From JAFLCL01 sp964502175 (GTDB lineage Bacteria > Myxococcota_A > Polyangia > Polyangiales > Sandaracinaceae): DNA of 64,000 nt. Both the position numbers and the translations under genes were made by a program. Shown piece by piece: positions 53,387-61,264 of this stretch. The DNA lies in assembly GCA_964502175.1 (NCBI GenBank), contig CAZCVE010000009.1, positions 124,001-188,000 of the forward strand. The letters are read 5' to 3'. The stretch's first letter is position 1. Each line of letters begins with the position of its first letter. The notes under the pieces are model-generated. The model was not told where the DNA came from. It searched no databases and saw only the letters and a list, made by a program, of their open reading frames with translations.

Positions 53387-55594
53387 ATGGCCGAACGAGC
53401 CGCAGACGTTCCGCGCGTGGACGCGCTCCTTGATCGGCTCGGCGACCGCCTCTCGACCGAGGCGCCCGCGCCGGGACAGCCCGTGAAGCGCCCTTCCGTC
53501 CCGCGCCCGATGCTCGGTCGTCGCCCCACGCTGATGGGGGGCGCGGAGTCACCGTCCGCTGCGCCCACCGATCCGTCGCCGCAGCCGCACCTCGCGCCGC
53601 TCGCACCGTCACCGACCGTCGCGCCCGACGGAGACCTCGGTGTGATGGAGCGCTTCCCCGCGGCCGCGCAGCTCGACGGGCCGCCGGAGCCCCGCGACAA
53701 GCTCGAGCTCCACTCGCTCGAGGACGTCGCGACCGGAAACCAGCAGGCCGACAGCCTCGCGCCTCCGCCGATCGAGGGCTCGGGGGTCGCGGAGCCGTCG
53801 CTGCCCAGCGCCGAGGCAGCGCAGCACGCCGACGCGTTCGACGAATTCGAGCGCGGCGAGCTCCCGAACGACTCGACTCACATCGAAGATCGCGAGCTCC
53901 TCGCCGACGAGAGCACGAACATGCTGCAAGGCGGCGACAAGCCGCCGATGTTGTTCGTCGAGAGCGGCAAGGACACGGGGCGCGAGTTCACGCTGCACGA
54001 GGGCGAGACCGGCGTCGGCCGAGGCATCGACAACGACATCATCCTCACGGACGTGTCGGTCTCGAGGAAGCACATGCGCGTGCTCTTCGATCACGAGGGC
54101 CTGACGCTGATCGATCTCGGCAGCGGCAACGGCACCACGCTCAACGGCAAGCGCATCCACCGCGCGCTCCTCGGCGACGGCGACCGCATCGAGATCGGCG
54201 AGACCGTCATGGTCACGCGCCTGCCCGGCGCCAAGCCCGAGCTCTACCAGCTGCCCACCGTGGCCGCGCCCATCGAGTCCACGAGCGACGAGCAGCTGCC
54301 GTCGGCGGAGGTCGCGGCGCCGCCCGCCGCGTGGACGCCGCCGTACGCGTCGTTCCCGAGCCAAGCGCCGCCTGCCGAGCCCACGCCGAGCCGCGGCACC
54401 AGCATCTTGCTCGGGCGCGGCACCCTCCTGATCGGCGCAGCGCTGCTCGTCGTGATCGCGTCGATGATCGGCGCGATCGCGATGGCGCTCCTCCTCCACG
54501 AGGAGCCCGTGACGGGCGTCGTGGGCGGCCCGACGATCGCGCCGCGCCCGACGCCCACGGTCGACGTCGCACCGACCGGCACGGTGCTGCCGCCGATCCC
54601 CACGCCTCCGCCCACCGTCATCACGGCTCCGCCGGTCACGGCTCCGCCGATCACGGCTCCGCCGATCACGGCGCCGCCGATCGTCCCCGTGGTCGCACCG
54701 CCGATCGTGCCCGTGGTCGCACCGCCGATCGTGCCCGTCGCGCCGCCGATCGTGCCGGTAGTCCCGCCGCCCACGACCGCGCCTCCGACCACGCAGGTCG
54801 CCGTCGTGCCGCCCACGACCACCCAGGCGACCACCCAGGCGACCACCCAGGCGACCACGCAGTCGGGCACGAGCCAGACGGCCACGCGAACCACACCGCC
54901 CACCACCACGCGACGCCGCGACGATCGTGAGACGACCCCGCCTCGCGGCACGACGACCACGCGGACGACGCGCCCGACCGCGGGCGGCGAGCCGGACCCT
55001 CGCATCCTCGCCGCGTACCGTCGCCAGGCGTTCCCCGAGGCCGCGCAGCTCGCGCGCACGCAGGCAGACGGCGTGACGGGTCGACAGCGCACCGCCCTCG
55101 AGCAGCTCGCGCGCAACATCGAGACGTTCGCGCGCCGCTACCCCGAGGCGCGACGCGGCAACTTCGCGGCGATCGAGGAGGCCTACCGCGTCGACCGTCG
55201 CATCACGGGCGGCGAAGGCGCGTTCGGCCCCGAGCTCGTGCCTCGCCTCGTCGCCGGCTACGTGAGCCGCGCGCGCGGAGCCATGTCCGGGCAGCCCGCC
55301 GATGCGTGCGGCGACGTTCGCGCCGCGATCGCGCTCCAGTCGAACCACCCGGAGGCTCGCGGGCTGTTCCGCGACTGCGAGACGCGCGCCCGACGCATGC
55401 TCGGTGAGGCGCAGCGCCTCGAACGCAGCGACGCCACGCGAGCCCGCACGATCTACGGCGACATCGTCTCGATGCTGGGCACCACGCACGAGGTCGCGCG
55501 CGACGCCACGGCCCGCCTCGTCGCGATGAGCCGCTCGACGACGGCGCCCACCTCGACGGGCACGCGCCCACGACACGTCGACGAAGACGAGTGA
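53387..55594 (+). CDS. FHA-domain membrane protein with Pro/Thr-rich exterior
   Basis: 735 aa from the ATG at 53387. In-frame starts at 53318 and 53267 exist, but the codons there are less G/C-biased and include a TACGCT promoter-like hexamer. After ~170 disordered residues, an FHA domain at ~175-280 binds phosphothreonine: ETGVGRGIDNDIILTDVSVS, RKHMRVLFDHEGLTLIDLGS, GNGTTLNGKRI, with the key Arg, Ser-Arg-Lys-His and Asn-Gly positions present. A membrane helix (IGAALLVVIASMIGAIAMAL) lies near 350. Then come APPI/TTQA repeats and a helical C-terminal domain of TPR-like appearance. It is a candidate reader of Ser/Thr-kinase signals. Confidence 0.85.
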   Translation: MAERAADVPRVDALLDRLGDRLSTEAPAPGQPVKRPSVPRPMLGRRPTLMGGAESPSAAPTDPSPQPHLAPLAPSPTVAPDGDLGVMERFPAAAQLDGPPEPRDKLELHSLEDVATGNQQADSLAPPPIEGSGVAEPSLPSAEAAQHADAFDEFERGELPNDSTHIEDRELLADESTNMLQGGDKPPMLFVESGKDTGREFTLHEGETGVGRGIDNDIILTDVSVSRKHMRVLFDHEGLTLIDLGSGNGTTLNGKRIHRALLGDGDRIEIGETVMVTRLPGAKPELYQLPTVAAPIESTSDEQLPSAEVAAPPAAWTPPYASFPSQAPPAEPTPSRGTSILLGRGTLLIGAALLVVIASMIGAIAMALLLHEEPVTGVVGGPTIAPRPTPTVDVAPTGTVLPPIPTPPPTVITAPPVTAPPITAPPITAPPIVPVVAPPIVPVVAPPIVPVAPPIVPVVPPPTTAPPTTQVAVVPPTTTQATTQATTQATTQSGTSQTATRTTPPTTTRRRDDRETTPPRGTTTTRTTRPTAGGEPDPRILAAYRRQAFPEAAQLARTQADGVTGRQRTALEQLARNIETFARRYPEARRGNFAAIEEAYRVDRRITGGEGAFGPELVPRLVAGYVSRARGAMSGQPADACGDVRAAIALQSNHPEARGLFRDCETRARRMLGEAQRLERSDATRARTIYGDIVSMLGTTHEVARDATARLVAMSRSTTAPTSTGTRPRHVDEDE
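54624..54864 (+). repeat. In-gene short repeats coding Pro/Thr-rich linker
   Basis: Lies inside the FHA gene. The first part repeats units coding APPIT and APPIVPVV. The second part (54817-54864) has three exact 12-bp units GACCACCCAGGC and a fourth imperfect one, coding TTQA. All units are multiples of three, so copy number can change without frameshift. They form the extracytoplasmic linker. Confidence 0.8.
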
Positions 55595-55703
55595 CCGGCA
55601 GAGCGACGCACGCATCGCCGGCCAGTCTGAGAGACCGTGAAGAGATCCGTTCGTCGGGGCGCCTCGCGGCGGCCCCGAGCGCGCGCCGAATGGCGCGAAC
55701 AGC

Positions 55704-56105
55704 TCAGCTCTTCTTCGTCTTCTTCTCGAGGAGCGCGGTGACCCGCTGCTCGAGCTCTTCGAAGTCGAACGGCTTGTCGAGGTGGTCGTCCGCGCCGTAG
55801 AGCGGCGACGTCATCTCGTTGAGGCGCTCGCCGATGCCCGTCAGCATCAGGACGCCGGTCTCCGCGATCTCCTGATCGTCGCGCAGGGCGCGACAGACCT
55901 CCCAACCGCTCATGCCGGGCATCATCACGTCGAGCACGACCACCACGGGACGCACCTGACGGATCGTCTTGATCGCTTCCTCGCCGTCGTTGGCCTCGTG
56001 CACCTCGAGGTCCATGCGGCGGAGGGTCCGCGACACGAGTGTGAGGATCTCGACGTCGTCATCTGCGACCACCACGACCGGCTTCTTCACACCCTTGTCG
56101 GACAT
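55704..56105 (-). CDS. Single-domain response regulator (CheY-like)
   Basis: 133 aa from the ATG at 56105, with GGAGG eight bases upstream; the much longer open frame upstream is a shadow of the opposite-strand gene. A receiver domain alone: acidic pair in VVVADDDVEIL, phospho-acceptor Asp in VVVLDVMMPGMSG, switch Thr in LMLTGIGE, and Lys in DKPFDFEEL. The tail is short and basic (KKTKKS). No output domain and no histidine kinase beside it, so it must serve a distant kinase or a phosphorelay. It converges on the FHA gene. Confidence 0.92.
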   Translation of the reverse strand: MSDKGVKKPVVVVADDDVEILTLVSRTLRRMDLEVHEANDGEEAIKTIRQVRPVVVVLDVMMPGMSGWEVCRALRDDQEIAETGVLMLTGIGERLNEMTSPLYGADDHLDKPFDFEELEQRVTALLEKKTKKS

Positions 56106-56267
56106 CGAGCCATCCTCCGGAAACGCACCTCGCATCAGCCTCCGTCGCCATCCGCGGAGCCAGCGAAGCGGGTCGCATCGTCGGCGGGACCGAAGCGCGC
56201 TGTCAACCCTGACCACGGTGCCGTTCGTCTTGACGCGCGACGCACATCCCGCCGACCCTGCGTTCCG

Positions 56268-57278
56268 ATGTCTCGCGCCTTCTCTCTCGGCTCCGGCTCG
56301 CTCGTCGCGGCCGGTCTGCTCTCGACCGTCTTTCTCGGCGGCTGCCCCGCCACCGTCGGCGACAGCTGCGATCTCGCTCGCGCGCGCCGCGTCGCCTACA
56401 GCTCCGACGGCTTGCCCGCGTACGAGGGGCAGGCGCTGCTCATCACGTCGTGCGGCGGAAGCTCCTACTGCCACACGCAGTCGCCGACGAGCCCGATGGT
56501 GTCGCGCTTCGGCGCACCCGCAGACCTCGTGTTCGATCCGCTGATCATCGACGGGGCGGCCGACGAGGCCGAGGCGCAGGCCCGCCTCCTCCGCGCGGTG
56601 AGCGTCACGCACCGCCACCGCGACGAGGTCTACGCGAGCGTCGTCTCGGGCGTCATGCCGCCGCGCGGCCGCACGCCGGTGCCGGATCTGCGCGAAGCCG
56701 CCGCCGCATACCGCACCTACGCGGGCGCGGCCGACGCCGAGGGCACGCCGCTCCCGGGCGTGCAGACCACCGAGGGCGAGGAGATCCTCCGCAACTGGCT
56801 CGCGTGCGGCTCGCCGGTCGTCGAGCGCACGACGGAGCCCTCGACCGTGCTCCCGTGCACCGCGAACGCCGACTGCGACGTCACGCGCGCGTGCGATCTC
56901 GACCTCGGTGAGTGTCGCCCCGTCGGAGACATCGTCGCGCGCCGCGCGACGGAGCTCACGCCGACGTGGAGCTCGATCCACGCGAACGTGATCCGCCCGA
57001 GCTGCGCGACGGTCGGCTGCCACATCGGCGCGTCGGCATTCAACATGCTCGATCTCTCCAATCGCGACGACGCCTACATGGCGCTCACCACGCGCGACGC
57101 GAGCGCCGGCTGCGGCATGCGCTCGTACGTCACGGGCGGCGACCCGGCGATGTCGGTGCTGATCGACAAGCTGCAGGTGATGCCGAGCTGCGGCGGCCGC
57201 ATGCCGCCGAGCGGTCTCTCCGCAGACACCGTCGCCGTGATCACCGAGTGGGTCATGAACGGGGCGATGGACGACTGA
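56268..57278 (+). CDS. Lipoprotein with variant heme-type motifs
   Basis: 336 aa from the ATG at 56268. Lipoprotein signal LVAAGLLSTVFLGGC. Two Cys-His motifs flank the protein: SCGGSSYCH near residue 60 (CX5CH) and SCATVGCH near 245 (CX4CH), each followed by a helix, and each region later has a Met-Pro-Pro turn (SGVMPPRGRTPV, GGRMPPSGLSADTV), as in small cytochrome c domains. So it looks like two cytochrome-c-like domains with non-standard heme spacing. A Cys-rich stretch (CTANADCDVTRACDLDLGEC) lies between. Likely in the periplasm or on the surface. Whether heme is attached needs protein evidence. Confidence 0.72.
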   Translation: MSRAFSLGSGSLVAAGLLSTVFLGGCPATVGDSCDLARARRVAYSSDGLPAYEGQALLITSCGGSSYCHTQSPTSPMVSRFGAPADLVFDPLIIDGAADEAEAQARLLRAVSVTHRHRDEVYASVVSGVMPPRGRTPVPDLREAAAAYRTYAGAADAEGTPLPGVQTTEGEEILRNWLACGSPVVERTTEPSTVLPCTANADCDVTRACDLDLGECRPVGDIVARRATELTPTWSSIHANVIRPSCATVGCHIGASAFNMLDLSNRDDAYMALTTRDASAGCGMRSYVTGGDPAMSVLIDKLQVMPSCGGRMPPSGLSADTVAVITEWVMNGAMDD

Positions 57279-57307
57279 CAGGACCGAGACCGGTCACCGC
57301 ACACGAA

Positions 57308-57330
57308 GAAGCCCGCGAGACGCGGGCTTC
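57308..57330. terminator. Bidirectional terminator-like hairpin
   Basis: A perfect 10-bp stem, GAAGCCCGCG / CGCGGGCTTC with loop AGA, between the convergent lipoprotein and infC stops. Moderately T-rich sequence follows on both strands (GTTCGT and TTCGTG), so it can end both transcripts. Confidence 0.8.
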
Positions 57331-57354
57331 GTTCGTACGAGACCCAGCGGGAGC

Positions 57355-58020
57355 TCACTCCTCGTCGTCCGTCTTCTCTTCTTCGGCGTCGTCGCCGGCC
57401 TTGCCGGCCAGCTGCCTCGCCTTGTCCTGCTCGACCTTCTTCGCGACCTGCGCGGCGACGCGCGCACGAATCTCGGGCTTGGGCGAGAGGAGGATGGTCA
57501 TCGTCTTGGCCTCCATGCGGGGCGTCTGCTCGACGACGGCGATGTCCTTCGTGGTCTCGATGAAGTGCACGAGCTGCACCTCGGCGGTCTCGGGGTGCGT
57601 GATCTCGCGGCCGCGGAAGCGGCACGTGACCTTCACCTTGTTGCCCTCCTCGAGGAAGCGTCGGATGTGCTTCGCCTTGGTCTCGAGGTCGTGGTCGTCC
57701 GTCTTGGGGCGGAGCTTCACTTCCTTGAGCTCGAACTGCACCTGCCGCTTCTTGAGGTCGTTCTCCTTCTTCTTCTCCTCGTACTTGAACTTGCCGAAGT
57801 CCATGATCTTGCAGACCGGCGGCACCCCCTTGGGGTTCACCTCCACGAGATCGAGATCGGCCTCGCGCGCGAGACGAAGCGCCTCGTGCGTCGGCAACAC
57901 TCCGAGCATCTCCTGGTTGGCGCCGATGACGCGCACTTCCGGGACGCGGATGCGATGGTTCGTACGAGGACCAGCGAAGGTGCGCGGCTGACCGCGCGGA
58001 TCGAAGCGAGGGCGATTGAT
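57355..58020 (-). CDS. infC: Translation initiation factor IF-3 with acidic tail, ATC start
   Basis: 221 aa. Start taken as ATC at 58020: the protein begins INRPRFDPRGQPR, as IF-3 does, and AGGAG lies eight bases upstream, while no ATG or GTG fits. Rare start codons in infC let IF-3 control its own synthesis in E. coli. N-terminal domain (VRVIGANQEMLGVLPTHEAL), linker helix (KFKYEEKKKENDLKKRQVQ) and C-terminal domain (GNKVKVTCRFRGREITHPE) are complete. The last ~30 residues are an added charged tail (GDDAEEEKTDDEE). Myxococcus IF-3 (Dsg) has a similar extension that is needed in development. rpmI and rplT, which often follow infC, are absent; a terminator follows instead. Confidence 0.95.
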   Translation of the reverse strand: MNRPRFDPRGQPRTFAGPRTNHRIRVPEVRVIGANQEMLGVLPTHEALRLAREADLDLVEVNPKGVPPVCKIMDFGKFKYEEKKKENDLKKRQVQFELKEVKLRPKTDDHDLETKAKHIRRFLEEGNKVKVTCRFRGREITHPETAEVQLVHFIETTKDIAVVEQTPRMEAKTMTILLSPKPEIRARVAAQVAKKVEQDKARQLAGKAGDDAEEEKTDDEE

Positions 58021-58164
58021 AGAGCGTTCTCCTGTTGGAAGGGCCAGCGCCCTTCGTGCGGGGCGCAAGTGTGGACAAAACCGGGCGAGGCCACAAGCGG
58101 CGAGACACTGGCCCATCGCACGGGACGCTGGTGCCCGCGCGTTCGGACGCACTGATCTTCGGCC

Positions 58165-58192
58165 TTGCGCGCGCCCCGGTTCGAAGTACCAT
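58165..58192 (+). promoter_or_regulatory. Promoter of the tRNA-Pro gene
   Basis: TTGCGC (58165-58170), a 16-bp spacer, then TACCAT (58187-58192), ending 11 bp before the tRNA 5' end. The spacing suits a housekeeping sigma factor. Confidence 0.55.
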
Positions 58193-58203
58193 CGCGCCTC
58201 TTT

Positions 58204-58278
58204 CGGGGTGTAGCGCAGCCTGGTTAGCGCACCAGACTGGGGGTCTGGGGGTCGTGGGTTCGAATCCCGCCGCCCCGA
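58204..58278 (+). tRNA. tRNA-Pro (anticodon GGG)
   Basis: A 75-nt cloverleaf. The acceptor CGGGGTG pairs with CGCCCCG (58271-58277), with discriminator A at 58278. D stem GCGC/GCGC with loop AGCCTGGTTA. Anticodon stem CCAGA/TCTGG with loop CTGGGGG, giving anticodon GGG at 58239-58241. T arm GTGGG-TTCGAAT-CCCGC. The 3' CCA is not encoded and must be added by the CCA enzyme. Confidence 0.97.
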
Positions 58279-58296
58279 TCGCGAAGGCGATCGGCA

Positions 58297-58333
58297 GAGC
58301 CTGAGGTATCCCCTCAGGCTCTTTTCTTTTTTT
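58297..58333 (+). terminator. Intrinsic terminator after tRNA-Pro
   Basis: Stem GAGCCTGAGG / CCTCAGGCTC (10 bp, 5-nt loop) followed by TTTTCTTTTTTT. It ends the tRNA transcript 19 nt after its mature 3' end and separates it from surE. Confidence 0.95.
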
Positions 58334-58400
58334 GGAGATGCCGCTGCGTTCGTTCGCGCGAATGCTGCGCGCGGGGCCCCAACCCCGCTTGCTGCTTCGG

Positions 58401-58406
58401 TAGAGT
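58401..58406 (+). promoter_or_regulatory. Putative -10 element of a leaderless surE promoter
   Basis: TAGAGT, seven bases before the surE GTG at 58414. No Shine-Dalgarno sequence between. Confidence 0.42.
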
Positions 58407-58413
58407 CGCGCCC

Positions 58414-59229
58414 GTGACCGACCGACCGCTGATCCTCCTCTCGAACGACGACGGCGTGTCGGCGCGCGGCATCCGCAGCCTCCACGCGGAGCTCGCCACG
58501 ATCGCCGACGTCGTGGTGGTCGCGCCGCAGACCGAGCAGAGCGCCAACAGCCATGCGCTCACGCTCGCGCGGCCGCTGCGTCATCGTGTCGTCGATGGCT
58601 TCCACGCGATCGACGGGACGCCGGCGGACTGCATCTACGTCGGGCTCTACTGGAAAGACCTGATGCCGCGCGCGCCCGACCTCGTCGTGTCGGGGATCAA
58701 CCACGGCTACAACCTCGGCTCGGACACCTTCTACTCGGGCACCGTCGCCGCCGCGCGCGAGGGTGCGCTGAGGGGCATCCCGTCGATCGCGTTCTCGCTG
58801 GGCATGTCTGGAGGGGGAATGGCCGAGGGCTCGTCGTTCGACACGGTCGCGCCGATCGCGCGCGGCATCGTGGAGCGCGTGCTCGCGTTGCCGAAGACGC
58901 CGAGACGCATGCGTCCGACGCTGTTCAACGTGAACTTCCCGGCCGGCGTCCCTCACCCTGCGGGCCTTCGCGCGACCAAGCTCGGTCACCGTCGCTACGA
59001 GGACGAGGTCGACGTGCGGCGCGACCCACGCGGCCGCGAGTACTTCTGGATCGGCGGGCCCAACGCCTTCCACGATCCGAGCGAGCGCTCGGACACCGAG
59101 GCCGTCGATCAGGGCTTCGTGTCGATCACGCCGCTCGGACTCGACGCGACCGCGCAAGAGCACATGGAGCTCGCGACGATCGCGATCGCCGGGATCACCC
59201 TCGACCCGACGCCGAAGGAGCAGCGATGA
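58414..59229 (+). CDS. surE: 5'/3'-nucleotidase SurE
   Basis: 271 aa with GTG start. The metal-binding motif LLSNDDGVSARGIRSL is at the N-terminus. QSANSHALTLARPLR, DGTPADCIYVGL and VVSGINHGYNLGSDTFYSGTV supply the other ligands (Asp pair, Ser, Asn). SurE removes phosphate from nucleoside monophosphates and short polyphosphate, and helps stationary-phase survival. At 271 aa it is slightly longer than E. coli SurE. The apt ATG overlaps its stop (ATGA), so nucleotide dephosphorylation and adenine salvage are made together. Confidence 0.96.
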   Translation: MTDRPLILLSNDDGVSARGIRSLHAELATIADVVVVAPQTEQSANSHALTLARPLRHRVVDGFHAIDGTPADCIYVGLYWKDLMPRAPDLVVSGINHGYNLGSDTFYSGTVAAAREGALRGIPSIAFSLGMSGGGMAEGSSFDTVAPIARGIVERVLALPKTPRRMRPTLFNVNFPAGVPHPAGLRATKLGHRRYEDEVDVRRDPRGREYFWIGGPNAFHDPSERSDTEAVDQGFVSITPLGLDATAQEHMELATIAIAGITLDPTPKEQR

Positions 59230-59753
59230 CGACCAAGCTCGAGCTCGTGACCCAGCACGTCCGCGCGGTCCCGGACTTTCCGAAGCCAGGGATCCTGTTT
59301 CGCGACATCACGCCGCTGCTCGGTCATCCCGAGGCGTTCGCCGCGTCGATCGACCTGATGAAGGAGAGCGTGCGCGACCTCCGCATCGAGACGATCGTCG
59401 CGATCGAGTCGCGCGGCTTCCTCTTCGGCGCGCCGCTCGCGCTCGCGCTCGGCGCGTCGCTCGTGCCGGTGCGAAAGCCCGGCAAGCTGCCGCACGCGAA
59501 GCGTCGCGTGGAGTACGCGCTCGAGTACGGCACCGACTCGCTCGAGATGCACGAAGACGCCATCCAGAAGGGCGCGCGCACGCTGATCGTCGACGACGTG
59601 ATCGCGACCGGCGGCACCGCGGCCGCGGCCGCCGAGCTCGTGAGGCTGGTTGGCGGCGAGCCGATCGCCCACGCGTTCTTCATCGAGCTCTCGTTCTTGG
59701 AGGGCAGGAAGAAGCTCGCGCCCCTGCCCGTGCGCGCCGCCCTCACCTACTGA
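59226..59753 (+). CDS. apt: Adenine phosphoribosyltransferase
   Basis: 175 aa, normal length. Adenine plus PRPP gives AMP and pyrophosphate. FPKPGILFRDITPLL is the family start, ESRGFLFGAPLALALGAS shapes the base site, VPVRKPGKLP contains the flexible loop, and TLIVDDVIATGGTAAAAAEL is the PRPP-binding loop. Cytosolic homodimer. Coupled to surE by a 4-bp overlap. A small membrane-anchored protein gene follows 13 bp downstream, perhaps in the same operon. Confidence 0.97.
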   Translation: MTTKLELVTQHVRAVPDFPKPGILFRDITPLLGHPEAFAASIDLMKESVRDLRIETIVAIESRGFLFGAPLALALGASLVPVRKPGKLPHAKRRVEYALEYGTDSLEMHEDAIQKGARTLIVDDVIATGGTAAAAAELVRLVGGEPIAHAFFIELSFLEGRKKLAPLPVRAALTY

Positions 59754-59766
59754 AAGAGGTGAGCGC

Positions 59767-60132
59767 ATGGACAAGAAGACGCGCGCGATCATCGGCGTGG
59801 TGCTCACGATGACGGTCTGGCCGGTCGTCTTCTACATCGCGACGCGCCCCTCGCAGCACGAGCGCATCTCGAGCCACGGCGCCGACGCGGAGGGCACCGT
59901 CGTGAGCCTCGTCGACCAGCACGAGACGCGTCACGACCACCGCCCGCTGATGGAGCTCACGGTCGAGGGCGAGTGGGGCGGCGCACATCACCGCACGCGC
60001 ACGGAGCGACGCATCGACGACGACGAGCTCGAGAGCTTCCACGTCGGAGATCGCGTCGCGATCCGCTACGACCGCGAGAGCCCGAGCGACATCGCCGTCC
60101 TCCACGTGATCGCGCCCTCGGCGACCCCGTGA
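59767..60132 (+). CDS. Small membrane-anchored protein, DUF3592-like
   Basis: 121 aa from the ATG at 59767; AGAGGTG lies just upstream, which favours this start over earlier in-frame codons. One membrane helix (~8-26, IIGVVLTMTVWPVVFYIA) is followed by a strand-rich soluble domain: AEGTVVSLVDQHETRHDHRP, LMELTVEGEWGG, FHVGDRVAIRYDRESPSDIA. The pattern (helix, then a small beta domain with GDxVxIRYD) resembles DUF3592 proteins. Function unknown. Confidence 0.72.
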   Translation: MDKKTRAIIGVVLTMTVWPVVFYIATRPSQHERISSHGADAEGTVVSLVDQHETRHDHRPLMELTVEGEWGGAHHRTRTERRIDDDELESFHVGDRVAIRYDRESPSDIAVLHVIAPSATP

Positions 60133-60215
60133 CCCGCGCGCCTCACGGGCACGTGACGTAGGGAGAGCTCATCGCGTCGGGGCGGCTTCGGGAACGAGCG
60201 TGCAGGTCGACGTCT

Positions 60216-61181
60216 TCAGGGACAGACGGAGCCCGCGATGTCGGCGATCGGAGTGCCGTCCGGCAGCATCGGGCACTCGACGCGGAGGCCCGGGTTCAAC
60301 GCCGGAACGTGCGGCGGATACCAGAAGCCGAAGCTGCCTGCGGACGCCGCGATGCGAGGACGAATGAAGGAGAGGTTCATGCCCGCTGCATAGACACGGA
60401 AGCCCGCGCCGCCGGTGAACCAGCAGTCGGTGAACGTGCTGTCGCTGCCGTGCCAGTTGATGTCGCCCGTCTGCGTGTCGTTGGGCGGGCCGGCCATGAA
60501 GAAGTTCACGTTCCGGAACGTGAATCCGCCCGTGTCCCAGAGCGCCTGCATCGCCTCGAGGTGCTGATCCGGCATGCCGGGCACGGGGCTCGCGAGGTAC
60601 GAGTCCTCGACGGTCCAGCCGCTGAGGCAGCGATCGGACGACGTGTTCTGGTTGCCGCTCGCGTCCGTGCACGCGGGGCGCAGCGCCTGTCCGTACGGGT
60701 TCACGATCGACGTGTCGCGGATCGTCCCCTCGCACTCGAAGCCGGGGCGATGGCGCACGAAGATCCCGCCTTCCCATCGAACACGAAGGAGGTGAAAGCA
60801 CGTGAGCCCGCCCGCCGCGCCCTGCACGACGGAGTCGACGAGGGTCACGTTCGCGGGGAAGTCGCGATCCGACGTGACGGTGAGGCAGCGGCCCGTGTAC
60901 GTGGTGTCCGCCTGCACGTCGGCGAACGCGAGCTCGACGCAGGGGCTCCCCGCCGCCGGTCCCGTGTTCTCCAGCGTCGGCATGACGAGCGCCGACGTTC
61001 CCGCGTCGTCCGTCGGCCCGCCGTCAGCGGCACCACCGTCCGGCGCAGCGCCAGCGTCGCTCGCGACTCCCGCATCGGAGCTCGCGTCGCGCGCTGGTCC
61101 CGCATCGGTCGTGGACGTCACTCCGTCGCAACCAAGGAGCGCGATCGCGAACAAGGACAGCGTGATCGTGGTCGAGCGCAT
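60216..61181 (-). CDS. Lipoprotein with parallel beta-helix-like domain
   Basis: 321 aa from the ATG at 61181, preceded by a strong GGAGGTGA ribosome site. Signal ITLSLFAIALLGC is a lipobox, followed by a ~45-residue Asp/Ala/Gly linker. The mature part has repeating short strands with inward polar residues (NVTLVDSVVQGAAGGLTCFH, GTIRDTSIVNPYGQALRP, FTFRNVNFFMAGPPNDT, STFTDCWFTGGAGFRVY), the rhythm of a right-handed beta-helix as in pectate-lyase-like proteins. No catalytic residues could be assigned. Surface or periplasmic, perhaps carbohydrate-binding. Confidence 0.72.
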   Translation of the reverse strand: MRSTTITLSLFAIALLGCDGVTSTTDAGPARDASSDAGVASDAGAAPDGGAADGGPTDDAGTSALVMPTLENTGPAAGSPCVELAFADVQADTTYTGRCLTVTSDRDFPANVTLVDSVVQGAAGGLTCFHLLRVRWEGGIFVRHRPGFECEGTIRDTSIVNPYGQALRPACTDASGNQNTSSDRCLSGWTVEDSYLASPVPGMPDQHLEAMQALWDTGGFTFRNVNFFMAGPPNDTQTGDINWHGSDSTFTDCWFTGGAGFRVYAAGMNLSFIRPRIAASAGSFGFWYPPHVPALNPGLRVECPMLPDGTPIADIAGSVCP

Positions 61182-61264
61182 CGCTCACCTCCGAGGCCGA
61201 GGATGCCGAGCAGCGCCGTCGCGGTCACTTACAGCTCGCGCGCGAACCCTCACTGCCCACCGAG

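Noticed and set aside
54817..54864. CRISPR-like short repeats
   Set aside because: Units are 12 bp, without spacers, inside a coding frame, and encode a TTQA linker.
55595..55703. Terminator hairpin between the FHA and receiver genes
   Set aside because: GC-rich sequence can form only an interrupted stem and has no T-run.
58204..58333. tRNA-Pro 3' end as an integration site
   Set aside because: No integrase, no repeat of the tRNA 3' end was noticed, and a normal terminator and core genes follow.
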